Source: Epinephelus fuscoguttatus (lineage: Eukaryota > Chordata > Actinopteri > Perciformes > Serranidae). From it: a stretch of 64,000 nucleotides of DNA. Made by a program: the position numbers and the translations under genes. The stretch spans positions 38,094,143 through 38,158,142 of the forward strand of contig NC_064761.1 in NCBI RefSeq assembly GCF_011397635.1, given 5' to 3'. Shown here one piece after another: positions 12,180 to 24,200 of the stretch (position 1 is its first letter; each line of letters begins with the position of its first letter). The notes below the pieces were generated by a model. That model did not search any database, was not told where the DNA came from, and worked only from the letters and a program-made list of their open reading frames with translations.

Positions 12180-13090
12180 CATTCATTTTCTCATGGACGC
12201 CTGTGCTTCTTCTACTGTGACATGTCAAAATGTCTGACTCCTCACACCTAAGCTGCTCACAACAGACGGTAGAAAACCTTTGATCTAACCAGCACAATTC
12301 GCCAAAATGTTATTACATGTAAATAATTTACAAGATGAAAACTGTGTTTGGTCTAAAAGCCTTCATGTAGCTTAACTTGCAAGTCTGCAATGAAACAGGT
12401 CACATGTCACACACTTTTAAAATTGGGTAGTGTTCATGTGGGTGTAAAGGACAGACTGAGGATGTAAAGGACAGAGACACTTGTTCTGTCGTCTGATTAC
12501 AAGTAGGAACAGGAACAAAATGCATGGCTGATTACAGCACAGGTAGATATTAGAGCATTATCCAACAAACAAAATCAACGGAAAGCCTCTGTGACTGTAG
12601 AGTAGAGTTCTAGATTTTCCTTGCATGTTGTGTTCGACGTCTCTGGCAAAGGCTCACAAATTTGCCCTTGAGGTTGTCATAGCAACCCAGTGTAAGGGTT
12701 TGGTGGAGAATACATCATCCTCTCTGTTTGGAATAAAACAATGACAAGGTACAAGTAATCAAGCCCAGCATCTGATGAACAGGGTACATCTCATCAGCAC
12801 AAGAGGACTCAGAGCAACGCCACGGCCACTTAAACTGATATCAGCTGCCAAGACACAGCTGAGAGCCTGCTTAGTATGTAGCCTGTGCTCTGGTTTACAT
12901 TACAGGCATGTATGGGATGTTTTGTCCATTTTCTTCATTAAAAAATGTCATTGTCTGAATTTTTGCTTCAAGATATATTAACTCTACTATGTACCACAGA
13001 TGTATCATAGATTTTAAAGCTCCTGAGGCTTCTTTTTTTTTTTTGGTGTGTGTCCTTGTCACTGATCCTGTTTGTGATTTTCACGGACAG
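12180..13090. other. No gene recognised
   Basis: Non-coding as far as can be read. No splice-linked exons, RNA genes or clear element boundaries. Confidence 0.4.
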
Positions 13091-13109
13091 GATCTCAAAT
13101 CACATCTCT

Positions 13110-13800
13110 GCTTTTTTCTCCAGCATGCACTGGGGCGGTTTGCTGAGTGTGAAGCAGTTGGGATGAGAGTCAGCACCTCCAAATCTGAGGCCATGGCTCT
13201 CTGCCGGAAACCGGTGGATTGCCCTCTCCAGACTGGGGGAGAGTTACTGCCTCAAGCGAGGGAGTTCAGGTATCTTGGGGTCTTGTTCATGAGTGAGGGT
13301 AGAATGGAGCGTGAGATGGATTGTCGATTTGGTGCGGCTTCTGCAGTGATGCGGGCGCTGCGCCAGGCTGTCGTGGTTAAGAGGGAGCTGAGCCAGAAGG
13401 CGATGCTTTTGATTTACTGGTCCATCTACGTCCCAACCTTCACCTATGGTCATGAGCTCTGGGTAGTGACCAAAAGAATGAGATCGCAGATACAAGCGGC
13501 TGGAATGAGTTTCCTACGTGGGGTGTCTGGGCGCAGCCTTAGAGATAGGGGGAAGAGCTTGGACATCTGGAGGGAGCTTGAAGTCGCCAGGATCCTCCTG
13601 GGCGCCTCCTGCCGGAGGTGTTCCAGGCACGTCCCACTGGTAGGAGGCCCCGGGGCAGACCCAGGACACATTGGAGGGATTACATATCTCGTCTGGCCTG
13701 GGAACACCTTGGGGTCCCCCAGGAGGAGCTGGAAAGCTTTGCAGGGGGAGAGGGACGCCTGGGGTGCTTTGCTAAGCCTGCTACCTCCTGTCATGTAGCT
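13110..13800 (+). pseudogene. Non-LTR retrotransposon reverse transcriptase, C-terminal fossil
   Basis: The reading frame gives the C-terminal part of a fish LINE ORF2: MRVSTSKSEAMALCRKPVD, then FRYLGVLFMSEGRMEREMD, then YWSIYVPTFTYGHELWVVTK and the arginine-rich GRRPRGRPRTHWRDYISRLA. It is broken. After ELEVA (about 13590) a deletion removes the expected stretch up to the DPPG motif and shifts frame, so the GRRPRGRP part lies in another frame. A further one-base shift near 13745 returns the GERDAWGALLSLLPP end to the first frame. The upstream RT catalytic region is absent. The clade (RTE/Rex3-like or other) cannot be fixed from this fragment. Confidence 0.8.
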
Positions 13801-13804
13801 GTCC

Positions 13805-13979
13805 CTTATTCACTCTCTCTACAGCAGGGGATGGCACTTCAAAATAAAAGCTCTGTGCCAGAAATTCACTGTACTTTAAGAGAAAGTGTTTTTTTACAAT
13901 CTTGACACGTTTGTGATTCAGAATGGACCCATGACCCACCTCTGGACTCCAACCCACCATCTGGGAACCACTGGTCTGT
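13805..13979. mobile_element. End fragment of a hAT-like element
   Basis: TAAAAGCTCTGTGCCAGAAA, TTGACACGTTTGTGATTCAG, AATGGACCCATGACCCACC and a CCATCTGGGAACCACTG terminus match the element at 33319-33606. It directly abuts the LINE fossil, so one inserted beside or into the other. Confidence 0.6.
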
Positions 13980-14520
13980 AACACACCTCAGCTACAGAGT
14001 CCTCACTCATGACTTTGGTCAGCAAGTTCACACTGTTGCACTTTGTTTTATGGATTCTGTATCATGGCTTTTATGACTTCCTGCTTCCTTCTCATTTCTA
14101 CAGAGTCTATATCTTTCTCAAGGCACGTGGAATACTTTTTATATCCTGTTTTAATTTTCATTATAGACAATATAATTACATCAATGATGTGTTGTCATGC
14201 TGACTTTGTATTGCTTCAAGTTTACTGCAGCTTGGTTTAGCACTTGCTTAAGCAAAATTTTCCTCCAGGGACAGTCAAATGTATCTTATCTTTTTTCCCC
14301 CTTATCTTAACCAAAAAGTCCCTTACTGATAGAAAGCCTTCTAGGAAATCTTCTTTCAGTTGCGTAACCAATGTTATACTTCTCTGTGCTTTAGACTTCA
14401 ATTGTTGTTGTTTTTTGTAGTAGTTAGTTAGTTAGTAGTTATCATAGTTGATGTTCTCTAGCGGCATACAAATCATAATTTCTGATGTCCACTTTGATAT
14501 AGAGAGGGGGGAAATCTGAC

Positions 14521-14695
14521 TTTCATCCATCCATCGTCGCGGAGGCAGCAGGCCGAACAAAGCACCCAAAACATCCCTCTCCCCAGCAACACTTTCCAGC
14601 TCCTCCTGGAGGACCCCAAGGCGTTTCCAGGCCAGACGAGATATGTAATCCCTCCAGCATGTTCTGGGTCTGCCCCGGGGCCTCCAGGTCAATGC
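14521..14695 (-). pseudogene. 3' end of the same LINE family, reverse orientation
   Basis: The - strand encodes RPRGRPRTCWRDYISRLAWK, LGVLQEELESVAGERDVLGA and LLPPRR, followed by ATGGATGGATGA, a tandem ATGG tail typical of this family's 3' end. Only about 55 codons remain. Confidence 0.75.
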
Positions 14696-14699
14696 AACA

Positions 14700-16620
14700 T
14701 ACTTCCTGGCAACAGCAAGAGCTATATCGATAAATTTCCTAGAGCTTTGATTTAGTTTCAAATTTGTAACAGTTCCTGGGAGAAAAGTCCTGGATCATAA
14801 TTTTATTGAGTGTGTGACACAAATCAAACCAAAATGTTGTAACTGTAGTGCAGTGCCACATGCAGTGTAGCATCTGAATCAGAAATTTGAAATTGTAGGA
14901 TTATACTGGTGTAACTTTTGAAGGGTTAGGTACAGCTGATGGAGAAAATTGTAGATCACCAATGGAAATCTGGCATTTTCAGTGGCGAACAAACTCTTCT
15001 GACATAAATCTGACCATACATCTTCATCTTCATCTTCATTTGAAGTAATACCTAGGCCAGATTCCCACCTCTTAAATCTGTGTACATATGTTTTGGGCAT
15101 TATTCAATCATTAATCATTCAGTTCAATCACTGCTTATTCCAGAGTGAGAGATGTTTGTTGCTAACCAGACCTGATCACATCAGTTTGGATTCAGCTCAT
15201 TGTTGAATGGCTGAGGGTAATAAATGAAGGGGCTGTGCAGTCTGATTGACTTGGAAATGCGCGGGGAGGCCAGCGTGTAGGAGACAATCGTTGCACTGGT
15301 GCACTCTGGGAAAGCCAGGGTTTAGGATGCAGTAATTAACACAGTGCCTTCTGGCACAGATGTAAAGAGGCTTTCAATCAGATCTCTATGCACCTGGAGA
15401 CTAAACCTAATGAAGGCTGGAGAAGGGGAGAGTGATTGGTGACCACTTCTTGATTTTGTTTCACCATAGCAGCATCTGATTAAAATACTCTAAACATATA
15501 TAAGTGGTTTTAGTTTTTTATGACCTCACCACTAAAGGGACTGTATTATCTGTGACTTATGCTTTCCAACATCCAGCACAAACATTAGATCATAAGCTTT
15601 CGAATGCAGGATTATGTCTAAATCAGACATTTGAAGAAGGGTACAGAAACGTTATTTCTGTCTGTCAGTGTCTATAGACTCTCTGTATGTAAGCACCTTT
15701 TCTGTGTATCCAGAACAGTGTTTCTATTAATGGATTGCCCTAAACCCACTCTCAGTGAGGACAATCCAAAGTCTATTACAGGGCTAATTCCCTTCAGTTT
15801 GAGAGGACCACAGACGCCCACACACACAAAACAAACCATTATCAGACACGGCAGCAGTATTGTTCATATCTGAGCTACAGAGATGATTTCTATAGATCAT
15901 TATTAGAATATCTATAAGTGAATATAATATCAGAGATCATATTCCACATTGGTGGCCATAGATAATCCTGAACAGCTGGAGTCTTGCTCTTCATTTAGTG
16001 TAATATTGAAACAATGTTCAACAAAAGCGACGAATCTTAAATTGACCACGTCCATGAGGGGGCATTAGGAGGCTGAAATAGGTGCTCAAGTCTAAGCTGG
16101 GATTAGCGGTGCAGCTCCGTATATTGCCAAAGGATTTCTCTTTTAACCTTATGCCTTCGGGTGAGGTGGAGGGGGGGCGGGGCTACTCTGTGGTGCTGAG
16201 CTGGTGTGGTGACAGCAGAAACATTAGGTTGTGGGATGCTTCTCTCAGTCTGCTGCCCTAATTATTTTAATTAATATGTTATGTATGTTATATTTTATCC
16301 CTATTTTATATCTATATGCCTACAGTATATCTATATAGACTTATATTTTAACTTACACTATTCTATGTCTTAGAATATCTTTTATTTTACTTTACTGATT
16401 TATTATAACATATCTAATGAGCATTACTGGAGGAAGATTTTCATTGCCAGCAACTGCCTTTCAATTGTTGTGACAATAAATAACTTGAAATTTCCAAAAC
16501 CAATCTCATGTGTGGATACAATCATTTTACTTGGCCTTTTCTTATAAATCCCATGTTAATGTACAAAAACACTACAGTATCATCTTAGCGTACCATAATG
16601 GAAAGGGATGTTAGACTACC
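14700..16620. other. No gene recognised; L2-like tail at 16425-16490
   Basis: Short open frames only. At 16425-16490 the phrase GATTTTCATTGCCAGCAACT...GTGACAATAAATAACTTGAA resembles an L2/CR1-type 3' end. Confidence 0.4.
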
Positions 16621-16624
16621 TAGC

Positions 16625-17772
16625 AGTGGTGGAGGAAGTACGCAGATCTTTTACTCAAGTAAAAGTAGTAATACTATAGTGTAAAAATGCATTCAAAACT
16701 TAAAATAAAAGTACAAAATCATCAAAGTGGGAGACGTCAACTGTGACTCTGTGCCTCTTCCTCTTAATGGAAAAATCAAAATAAAGTCTATAATTATAGA
16801 CTTATAATTATAGATGCATAAATGTGTTCATCACTTAATGTTGCAGATGGTAAAGATTGGGGTGGATAACCTGTAATGATATATAACCACCCATTAGTTT
16901 ATTCATATTTTGCACTGAAAATCTATATTCGCAAAGTAACTAAAGCTTCAAAATAAATGTAGTGGAGTAAAATGTACAATATTTCCCTTAGAAATGTAGT
17001 TTATATTCTATGTTTGCTTTTATTTATTTACTTGGTCTGCAACGGTGTTTGAGTGGGTGGAACATGTCAGGTGGTATCCACATGAATGGCAGAACCAAAG
17101 GTTTCCCAGCAGAACAATGCATTGGAACAAAGTAATCAAAGTTATTCACTTCAACTGTCAGTGGTTTGAATGTTTTGGCTGATCGGTGTGTACATATATA
17201 TGCATACATATGTGTGTGTGTATATATATATATTTAACTTTTTATCTTCATATTTTGTGCTTGTATGTTTGAGATATTTTTTATCTTATATCTTTATATT
17301 TGTAAGTGTATGATGGCACCTTGGGGCTGGGAGAAAGCACAATTTCGTTCCCATACTCTGTATGTGGAAATGACAATAAAGTTGAACCTGACTTGAACTT
17401 GACATATTAGCATCAAAGAAAAGTTCATTTCAGAAGCACACATATATCATATAGTTGGATTACACTACTTATTATTGATGCATTCATGTTTTAATCACTT
17501 TAATGTTGCTAGGAAAGCTGGGACTCATTCTTATTACTCTATATACTGCAGGGTGGCCTAATCTGTAGTAATGTGTTATAATTTATTACTTAATTTATAT
17601 TTTGTATCACTGATCTAACTCTGCCAAATCTAGCCTATAGATTTAAAAGTACAACAATTAGAAGTAGGCTGTAATGTAGCAATAATGGAAATATTCAGGT
17701 AGCGTACAAGTACATAAAAACTGTATTTAAGTACAGTACTTGAGTAAATGTACTTAGTTACCCTCCATCATT
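16625..17772. mobile_element. Composite element upstream of cnga3 with nested Tc1 and L2 pieces
   Basis: The left end CAGTGGTGGAGGAAGTACGC with CTTTTACTCAAGTAAAAGTA and the right end (TACAGTACTTGAGTAAATGT...CCCTCCATCATTGG) are inverted relative to each other, marking one non-autonomous DNA element. Inside it are a Tc1-type end fragment (17035-17196) and an L2-like tail (about 17320-17400, CACAATTTCGTTCCCATACT...GACAATAAAGTTGAA). The family also occurs at 9600-9700 and 21656-23640. Confidence 0.5.
17035..17196. mobile_element. Tc1/mariner-like end fragment
   Basis: GAACATGTCAGGTGGTATCC, TTTCCCAGCAGAACAATGCA and a terminus CTGATCGGTGTGTA match the inverted arms of the elements at 27241-28055 and 48713-49460. 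Only one arm is present. Confidence 0.7.
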
Positions 17773-17939
17773 GGTTGATGCACTGTTGCTTCAAACTGCA
17801 CACATGCACAGAGCTGTGTGAGGGTGTAAACTTTCTACAGTTTCAAATGCAACATTTCCACATTTATTATCTTACTTTGTGTCCGTGCCATGTGTTTGGT
17901 GTGTGTGGTTTTAACATGTGTCCTGATGACTGTGCAGTC

Positions 17940-18231
17940 AGCTGTGAGCTGTGATGGACGCTGATGGACAGGTCTCCGTCTCCTCCCCCAAGTCTGATCT
18001 GGGACCTGTGAGCTCAGCCAGCACCGTCCTCATCCAGCAGAGCCGCTGCTGCCAATTATGGACAGCCGGCATCGATATTTTTGGTGACGCTGCGCTCGGA
18101 CCAAACGGATCGGGAATATTTCACTGGAGAACTATATTTCATTTTTAAAGATGGGATTATACAGAAGCGATCAGAGGGGAATTACTTGTTTGGTCGGAAT
18201 AAAAAAGTCAGTGTGAAGCGGCTTCAGACGG
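17940..18231 (+). promoter_or_regulatory. Candidate 5' UTR exon and promoter region of cnga3
   Basis: The first coding exon of cnga3 starts at an acceptor with 24 nt of leader, so a separate upstream leader exon is required. This GC-richer stretch ends in a consensus donor, GACGG/GTGAGT (GT at 18232-18233), about 3 kb upstream on the same strand. The start is uncertain. The short open frames across it are not conserved proteins I recognise. Other leader exons further upstream are possible. Confidence 0.3.
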
Positions 18232-18239
18232 GTGAGTTA

Positions 18240-21213
18240 TCCGCTAAATGCTTCTGTTCAGACTCCGCAAGACTTTCAGATCTGTGACTGTAAAACTATC
18301 ATTTTATTTAGAATAATATCATGTGTCGGTTTCTGTGAATTTGGACGGCTGTTCTGCAGCAACAGGTTGTCGAAGATGCTCACATAAATTCCCACTACAG
18401 CTGTCAGAGCTCTGATATTCTTCTGCACATTTCTCTGACTTCATTTTTATTCAACTTGATTAAAATGTCAAAAAAATGTGGAGTTATAGAAAACACACTT
18501 CAGAGCATATTGGTACATGGAGGCACACACTGCAGAGCACAAGCAGATAATCACAATGTGATGAGCTTTTTTTTATTTGTTCATGTCTGACTGTCTTGTA
18601 TGAGGGCATCATACACGTCCTTTTCCATCTTCATATGTGAATTTCTTTGTCTGGAAATGAAAAAAAATGTGAGGCAGAGGAGTTGTAAAAGAGACTAGAA
18701 TGAAAGAAAATGTTAAAATAAGACATAAAAGAAAGGTGAGGAATGTAATGAAGATGTGCAGCACCATTTTGAGCAAAGCTGTAGATCCACTGAGTTCTTT
18801 CATGCCCTGATAAAGCAGTAAAAGCTGTCATTTCCTCTCCAAAAAAATTGAAATAGAATACAATAATAATAATACACTGAGTTGTGCTTCAGGAAGGGAG
18901 CCTTTTTTGTAGCAGATTATATTCGCCAAGGTTGGGATGGAGAGCAGAATATTTTGTTAAGAGCTGTAAAATAACCTGTTTTCATATAACGACCACTGCA
19001 GCTGTACTTTAAGAGTCTTGCAACGCCGTGTGGGTCCAACACTTTGCGTACATGACATAAAAATAAAGTAGGCAGTTAGCCTTTAGCAGAAGCCATATGT
19101 CCAAAGGGTGTATCAGTTAAACAGTGCAAGCCTTAAAGCTTATTTGTAGGAGACTATGAAGAATGCAGCAGTCTATTAAACATATTTACATTTATAACTG
19201 GATTTAATGAGGATACTTAGTTTGTAGGGTAAAAAGCAGTAGGCCCATGTGAGTGAGGGGGGGGGGGGGGTGTCTTGATCAACACAATCTCACCACAAGC
19301 CTCTTAGTGAGTCTTGACACCTGGGTGCAGCAGGGAGACTAATCTCCAGGAACAATAATCATTTAAACACTGGTTTCAACTTTAAAGAGCCCGCTACTGT
19401 AAAGGGGACACACTGTTCAATAATTACAAATGATGTCACTGAATTAAAACATTATTGGGCCCATATTAATTACATTTTGGTTGAGAAAATGGCAGCATAA
19501 AATAATGTAGAGGCAGATTTGTCTTGGGAGTAACGTCATATTCAAACACCAGGCTCCAACACAATGTATTTTCTAGAGGCTCCATGATACGATATTATCA
19601 CCATACAATATTATTGCGATTTTGAAAATGTCGTAATATGCTGAGTATCGCGATAAAATATGCTGCGATGTATTGCGATTTCTAACCTTTTTTCAGTGGC
19701 AAATTATGTCCCTAAAGGAAAACTTTGTCAACATTGACAGTTTTATTGAATAAGTCGCCAATCTGTTCATCTCACTCCAGTCATTAAAGTAAACCGAAAA
19801 AGCAAATGATGACATTATTGTAGTAAGCTACCAACAGTTTAAGTTTTGTATTCCTAATATTAATCACTTATATAATAAAAAAAAGTCTTGGTGTCTATGT
19901 CATGATGCAATATTGCCACACAAAAATATCACGATATTATACGGTATCGATTTTCTTAACACCACTGTGGTATGCTGTGTATTTTCACTAGAATTTAAGT
20001 GTATCATCGTTAGGTTGTCCTTGTTTTTAATGAATTTTTGTATGATTAAAAAAAAGCTCAAAAGGCAGATATGTTCAGCACAATGCAGGAAGTGGTATGC
20101 ATTGCAACATTTTCTTTTTTTAAACTGCGCCATCATCCTCTGGTCTCTGACAAGCTGTGATTGTCATGTTTGAAAGCAAGAAATTATATGTAAAACATGA
20201 AAAAACAATGACTTAATGACACTTGACTATAATAAATATGCATTCTCAGGTGTAACAGAGGTGCTGCGTGGCTCAGGGATGATTATGCAACTCACATTTG
20301 GTGTACAGACAGCGTTGGCTTTACCTTTCGTCACCCTTCAAGCGCTTGGCTTCTGGGTGATTCTGCCGCTGTGATTTAATTTAGTGGGGGCTGGTTAACT
20401 CCCTGGTATTAGCACTAAGCTACATGTGCGCACGTGTTACAACCACTGGTGTTCCCCAGAGATCAGTGAGTCATTATTTACCAGCAGACCAAAATAATCT
20501 ATTACCATGAAGCAAAAAGCACTTCAAATTTATTTAAATTATTTATATATTAATTATTATATATATATTTACAGACCTGTAATAAGGTATAATGTCTTAA
20601 AAAGCCACTGGGAGAAATGGGATATCAGTAGCACATACTTGTCTTTCCCTTTTCCTGCCTTTGTCCTCGCCTAAACTTCAGGACTGCAATTGAAATAAGT
20701 CATGAGACCTAATTGCAATACACTGATGGATTTTAGCTCTGTATAAACGTTCCTGTACTGTATTCTAATTTATCAAGTCAGCCTACAATCCATCTGCACT
20801 GCATTAAAATGTGCTTTATTTCCTGGAGATGGCTGACCTGGCCTGGCTGGTTTCTCCAGACTTTACCTAGAACTGAAAGAGTCACCATGTACATTTAGAC
20901 TTCTTCTTTAAGTGGTGCTCTAATAGACTTAACCTGCCGTATACACGGCCGAACATAGCAACTACAGTCTACCTGTAAGCCATAGCTTAGTTATTTTAAA
21001 AGGCAGCTGATGGTTCACAGAGAGAGGGCACTGATCCTGTTTAGTGTTAAGGACATAATGAGGTTGTATTTTTAGGCGCTACTCTCTGCCAAACGTTCAG
21101 TAAACACATCAACAACACAGCTCTCACGAGGGGAAAATGATTTCTGGCTTTAAAATGTTGTGTTTGTGCCATAAAGTCAAAGTCTCAAAGTTTGTGTTCT
21201 CTGTGTGCTGCAG
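18240..21213. other. Presumed first intron or upstream region of cnga3
   Basis: No exon recognised. It contains a G homopolymer (about 19257-19271) and the palindromic repeat at 19575-19965, otherwise unremarkable AT-rich sequence. Confidence 0.4.
19575..19965. mobile_element. Short palindromic element with ATACGATATTAT-like arms
   Basis: The left arm (CATGATACGATATTATCACC) and right arm (ATATCACGATATTATACGGT) are inverted. The interior repeats ATTGCGATTT and TCGCGATAAAAT. It resembles non-autonomous hAT-type elements of fish and has no coding capacity. Confidence 0.4.
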
Positions 21214-21237
21214 GCCAGCAGAGCCAGACACGACGAC

Positions 21238-24200
21238 ATGGCAAAAATCTGCAGTGAAAAGTCCTTTTCAGGCAGACACCGGCTGCCCACCAACACGCAC
21301 GAAGACGAGCTCGCTGTCGTTGAAAATGGAGAGAGCAGGTCTGATATCACCGTCAGATTATTTAGATTCAAGGAATGCTCAAAAACTCACTTTGTGCTTC
21401 TGTTAGGTCAGGATTTTATGAATTTTGACTACAGTCAGCACCTTTTGCATCATTGACAGAGTCACTTGAAAGCTTTAACTTCAGCATGTCACTGTAATTT
21501 TCCCCTCCTGCTGTCTTGCAGGGCTCAGTCTCTTTGTGAAGACAACTCTGAGAGAGCGCTGTCTTCAGACTCCCACAGAAACTCATTTACAGGTGCTGGG
21601 GCCATGGCCAGGTAAACTTCTGCAGTCATACTTTTAAGTCCTTAGTTGGTATTTACCAGTGGTGGGAAGTTACTTAGTTAAGTTTCTAAAGTACTTAAAT
21701 GCAATGTTGAGGTACTTTACTTGAGTATTTCTACTTTGTTTTGCTTTATTTCACTTTATTACATTAAACAGCAAAATATTGTACATTTTACTTCACTACA
21801 TTAATTGGACAGCTTGTTACTGTTAATTTTTACAAAGCCCCTAATGCCTCAAAAGGTGATTTCTTGATTCTTGTGCGCAAAAGTTATTATCTTAAAAAAA
21901 AAAAAAAATTAAAAATCACCTTTTAGGACTTTAGGGACTTCTCAAAAACCAGTAACAACCTGTCAAATTAATGTAATGGAGTAAAAAGTACAATACTTTG
22001 CTGTACAATACAGTGAGTTAGATTGATTTGACTTGATTTGATTTGATTTGATTTGATTTGATTTGATTATTGTGTCATGCATAAACAGTATGTTCAGCCC
22101 AAACAGGCTCACAGGACACCATAAAAAAGAGAGACCAGAAACCAGCAGTGACACAAATCACAAATAATACTAAACATATAAACCATCTTGGCATTTTTTC
22201 AACTTATAAACATTGAAATTAAACAGTGAAGTAGAAGTATAAAGCAGAATACAATGCAAAGACTCAGGCAGAGTACCTCAAAATTGTACTTGGACAAGAC
22301 TGACTTGTGCGCACAAAAAACAAAAACAAAGTCACCTGGGACATGAAGACTTTACGGGATTTCAGATTAAGAAGTGATTCCCAGCCTTTTGGCTTGTAAC
22401 AAAAAAATGTCTAGTTTCATTTAAATAACTGTATGAGGCCCCAAAAGGCAACATTTGACAATATATATTTAACAAAAATATTTAATGTATATTTAACAAA
22501 AAAGCAAACATTCAGTCCAAAGCCCAAACAATGAATTTAAATACAGAAATATATTTTTCTTATCCCCTTTCCTATTATTATTTATCTCACAACCCTTTAA
22601 ACATATTTTGTATGATTATAATGAAGATGAAGATTGATGTCTAGCATATAACTGAGGGCCAGACAGGAAACCCCTTTAACTTAAGCTAACAGTGCTAGCA
22701 TTGATGCAACAGAAGTCCTGCGACATTCCCGAAGTGCCACTAGCTGCCGTGCAGTCAGTAGCTTTCCACAAGCTGTCATTCCTAACTTGAGGCTTGTAAG
22801 GGAGACGCTATCAGGGATGTATAAAGAGAACTGGATACGGCATTCTCATGAAAGTTGCTCAGTGGCGCATGAAGCCAAAAAAGTTCAACTTCGCGGGCAT
22901 AAACTCACCTGGATTTCTCACTCTGCTTCCACATCATTGGGCCTGTAGGGCAGGTGCACTAGAGAGCTCGCCAGCTGGTGATAAAATTATTTAACTGTGT
23001 TGCTCTTGATCTTAATCTTGTTCAGGTTACAATATATATATGTATATATATATATTTATTTACGTTTATGTTTGTTAATAATTCCTGTTTATTTAACTAT
23101 ATATTTGTTAATACTATTGTTTAAATTTCTTATATTTTCACGTATCTTTCCTCTCTTGCAAGGAGCACCTGTAACATAAATAATTTCCCCTCGGGGATCA
23201 ATAAAGTATTTCTGATTCTGATTCTGATTCTCTTCTAGACGTTCGTTATGTTATTGGCTCATATGGATCAAATCACGACAGTGAAGCAAATCATTTTGCT
23301 GGGGTTATGATGCTCAAAAAATGCATCCACTGATTTAGAGATGTCTCTCCCAGTCTAAGTCACTGGGGAAATGTCATTTTGGGCCCAGTGACATCACATG
23401 ACAGACCCAGAAGCTAGACTGTCAATTTGGCTTCAAAGTCCGACATACTTCCTACAGGGGGCCAGAGCGCAACTTGATGCAGTAGCCATAGATCAGCTAC
23501 AACAGTAAAATGCTGCTTATACATCAGTGCTTCAGTATTTATAATTTTATGATGTAACACTCCTCATGAATGAAGGACTTTTACTTGTAATGTAGTATTT
23601 GTGTTGTGTTTTGTTGTATTGTATTGTCCCTCCACCACTAGTATTTCTGTACCCTGTTACATCCCTAGACTAGACGGGTGTCACTTTGTTGGCTTTTCCC
23701 TCCTGCTAACCTTCCAGGCTCTCTTACTTCTTCTTCATGCTGTGGAACTGGGCGTCTCACAGAATAAACCCTGAAACAGAGAGGCAAGACTCTTTCCTCG
23801 ACCGCTTCAGAGGCCCTGAGCTCAAAGACATCTCCAGTCGAGACAGCAATGCCCAGTCTACGGGCCACAACGACACAATTCGAAAGAGAAAGTAAGTACT
23901 GGACCGTGTAGCGGTGCCTTAATAAAGTTTAATTTCCAGGTCTCACTGTGACAGTGGTTTCTTTGTGTGAACAATTTCAAACAAAACCCACTGAAGAGGA
24001 CAATTAATCCACTTTACATGAGGAACAATCATTTCTTGAAGTAGGCTTAATGGATGGACAGAAAATGATGCTAAAATTACAATGGGACAGAAGATTTAAC
24101 CTCAGTACTGTGAGTGATTGGATCGCTGAAGAGGTTCAGAGCTGCAGAGGACTATCGCCTGCCACAAAAACCCCTGTCACCTGCACGAGGAAGAGGAAGA

